Source: Salvia splendens
Taxonomy: Eukaryota; Streptophyta; Magnoliopsida; Lamiales; Lamiaceae
Direction: 5' to 3'
Assembly: GCF_004379255.2 (NCBI RefSeq)
Contig: NC_056050.1
Coordinates: 20,019,514-20,083,513 of the forward strand
Length of the DNA: 64,000 bases
Shown here: positions 62,638 to 64,000 of the stretch, in pieces
Position numbering within the stretch: position 1 is the stretch's first letter
How the letters are laid out: the number at the start of each line of letters is the position of its first letter
The notes under the pieces: generated by a model
What the model saw: the letters and a program-made list of their open reading frames with translations, nothing else
The model's database searches: none
Told to the model about the DNA's origin: nothing
Translations under genes and position numbers: made by a program

Positions 62638-63992
62638 ATGGGAATTACAGAAGCAGCTGCGGTTATGGGACATGCCAGCAGCAGCAACACCTCGGATGCC
62701 GGACCTAGTGGAAGCGGCGGCGGCGTACGGACCTTTCCGCTGGCGGCGCAGCCAGAAATAATGAGAGCAGCTGAGAAGGACGAACAGTACGCTTCCTTCG
62801 TATACGACGCCTGCCGCGACGCCTTCCGCCACCTCTTTGGTATTCTTAACTAATCTACCTAATTCCCCCCTTCTAATTGAAATCATCATTCGTGGTTATA
62901 ATTTTGTGGCGTTAGATTCCTAGAAGATAGAAATATATGTGTTTTATAGTATTAATTTCCAATTTCATACGCCCAATCATATTGAATAACTAATTAACGT
63001 ATTAGCGAAATTCTGTTTTGAGCATTGCTCTCACTGATTACGTCAATGTAATTATGCATCCTGTGTTTTTTTTTTCAGGTACAAGAGTTGCTGTTGCATA
63101 TCAGAGTGAGGTGATTTCCCCGTTCTCCACAAGTTAGATTATGCAATTAGGCATTTAGAGTTGAATTAAAATGTGATATATTATGAATCTGCTGCGTTTT
63201 GTTTGTCAGTCTCTTGTTTTAATATGCATGAATCCTACTCTGGTATAATGGTATAGTAGAGATCTTTCTGTCTTTCTAAGATGGTGCTATTGCATACCTA
63301 ATTTAAATCTTTAGTAGGCATAAATTGGTTTAGGAGCTGCTTGTGTTTTTGCTGATGGAATTGTGATTTCTGAGAATTTGACTATGTACTTTTGATTTTG
63401 TGAGATTTTGTTGTAATGGGGCTGGGTTAATTTATTTTGCAGACAAAGCTTTTGGGCCAGATGCTCTATTTCCTATTAACCACTGGTGCAGGAAAACAGA
63501 CCCTTGGAGAAGAGTATTGTGACATCACTCAGGTGCATCTCGCATCATAGGCTTTAGTTTGTTTTGCTTGGGTGTATAAGCACATAGCACTAATTGACCT
63601 TAATGAGGTAGATAAATTGTGCCGCTGAGCTTAAATGGAGGATAGTTTCTTCATGGTGTTATTTTACTCTGAGTGGTATGTTCTTAGATAAAGTCTCTTA
63701 CTTCGAGAAATGTGAGCCTAAGATGCTTGTTATTAGTACTGTTGGAATATTCATCAGTTAGTCGCCTCCGAAATAATGTTTCTCAACTACCACATTGTGT
63801 ATTCAGTTCCTGTATTTTTTTTTCTGTTTGGTTCAGCATTGCCGAGCACAAGTCATTTAGAACTTTACTGATGAAGAAAATTGTGGAACAATTACAGGTT
63901 GCAGGACCACATGGACTTCCTCCAACTCCGGCAAGGCGCTCTCTTTTCATTCTTTACCAGACAGCATTCCCGTATATTGCTGAAAGGATAAG
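62638..63992 (+). CDS. PEX10: Peroxisome biogenesis factor 10, N-terminal part (gene runs off the window)
   Basis: Exons 62638-62839, 63079-63110, 63443-63532 and 63898-63992 join in phase. The first 30 residues are variable and Gly/Ser-rich. Then follows a highly conserved block, FPLAAQPEIMRAAEKDEQY, ACRDAFRHLFG, LLGQMLYFLLTTGAGKQTL, GEEYCDITQVAGPHGLPPTP and ARRSLFILYQTAFPYIAERI. This is the N-terminal Pex2/Pex12-type membrane region of PEX10. The C-terminal RING finger lies outside the window. PEX10 is a peroxisomal-membrane RING ubiquitin ligase that, with PEX2 and PEX12, recycles the import receptor PEX5 (family knowledge). The last exon ends at AG|GT at 63992. Confidence 0.93.
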
Positions 63993-64000
63993 GTTCTGAA

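Overview
This is a 64 kb piece of AT-rich plant nuclear DNA, from a dicot. The evidence is split eukaryotic genes with GT-AG introns, many Stowaway-type MITEs with CTCCCTCCGTCCC ends, and Ty3/gypsy, Ty1/copia, PIF/Harbinger and hAT elements. The host proteins read like asterid orthologues of Arabidopsis genes. A Lamiales species is my guess from overall flavour, not something the sequence proves. No tRNA, rRNA or CRISPR array was seen.

Layout. 1-1.9 kb: a decayed PIF/Harbinger element cut by the window start. 3.2-3.7 kb: a small OXS3-like stress gene (+) with a one-base frameshift. 4.0-6.7 kb: a RAD7-like leucine-rich-repeat gene (-), six exons. 7.4-9.5 kb: a predicted thylakoid-lumen protein gene (+), seven exons. 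9.9-16.8 kb: the F-box/LRR gene FBL15 (-), 17 exons, 1013 codons. 17-23 kb: intergenic DNA with four MITEs and two unusual hAT elements built from GGTATACCG motifs. 23.0-33.0 kb: a complete, very young Ty3/gypsy element (569-bp LTRs with one difference, 5-bp target duplication) whose pol is broken and which carries spliced ORFs in antisense. 33-37 kb: MITE-rich spacer. 37.0-39.8 kb: a cytokinin dehydrogenase of the CKX7 type (-), four exons. 39.8-49.2 kb: spacer with nested MITEs, a solo LTR, a Harbinger relic and a possible LINE relic. 49.2-54.8 kb: a decayed Ty1/copia element fused directly to a Harbinger fragment. 56.5-58.6 kb: a trihelix-family gene (+) interrupted by a 1-kb hAT element and lacking the DNA-binding domain. 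62.6 kb to the end: the first four exons of PEX10 (+).

The host genes are unrelated housekeeping and regulatory genes: two LRR proteins of E3-ligase/repair type, a plastid protein, cytokinin breakdown, a transcription factor relative and peroxisome biogenesis. They do not form an operon or pathway. The main structural story is layered transposon insertion: MITE in MITE, LTR in MITE, hAT in a coding exon, and MITEs in introns of FBL15 and CKX7. Exon boundaries were set by hand from splice consensus, reading phase and family similarity recalled from memory; no database search was run.
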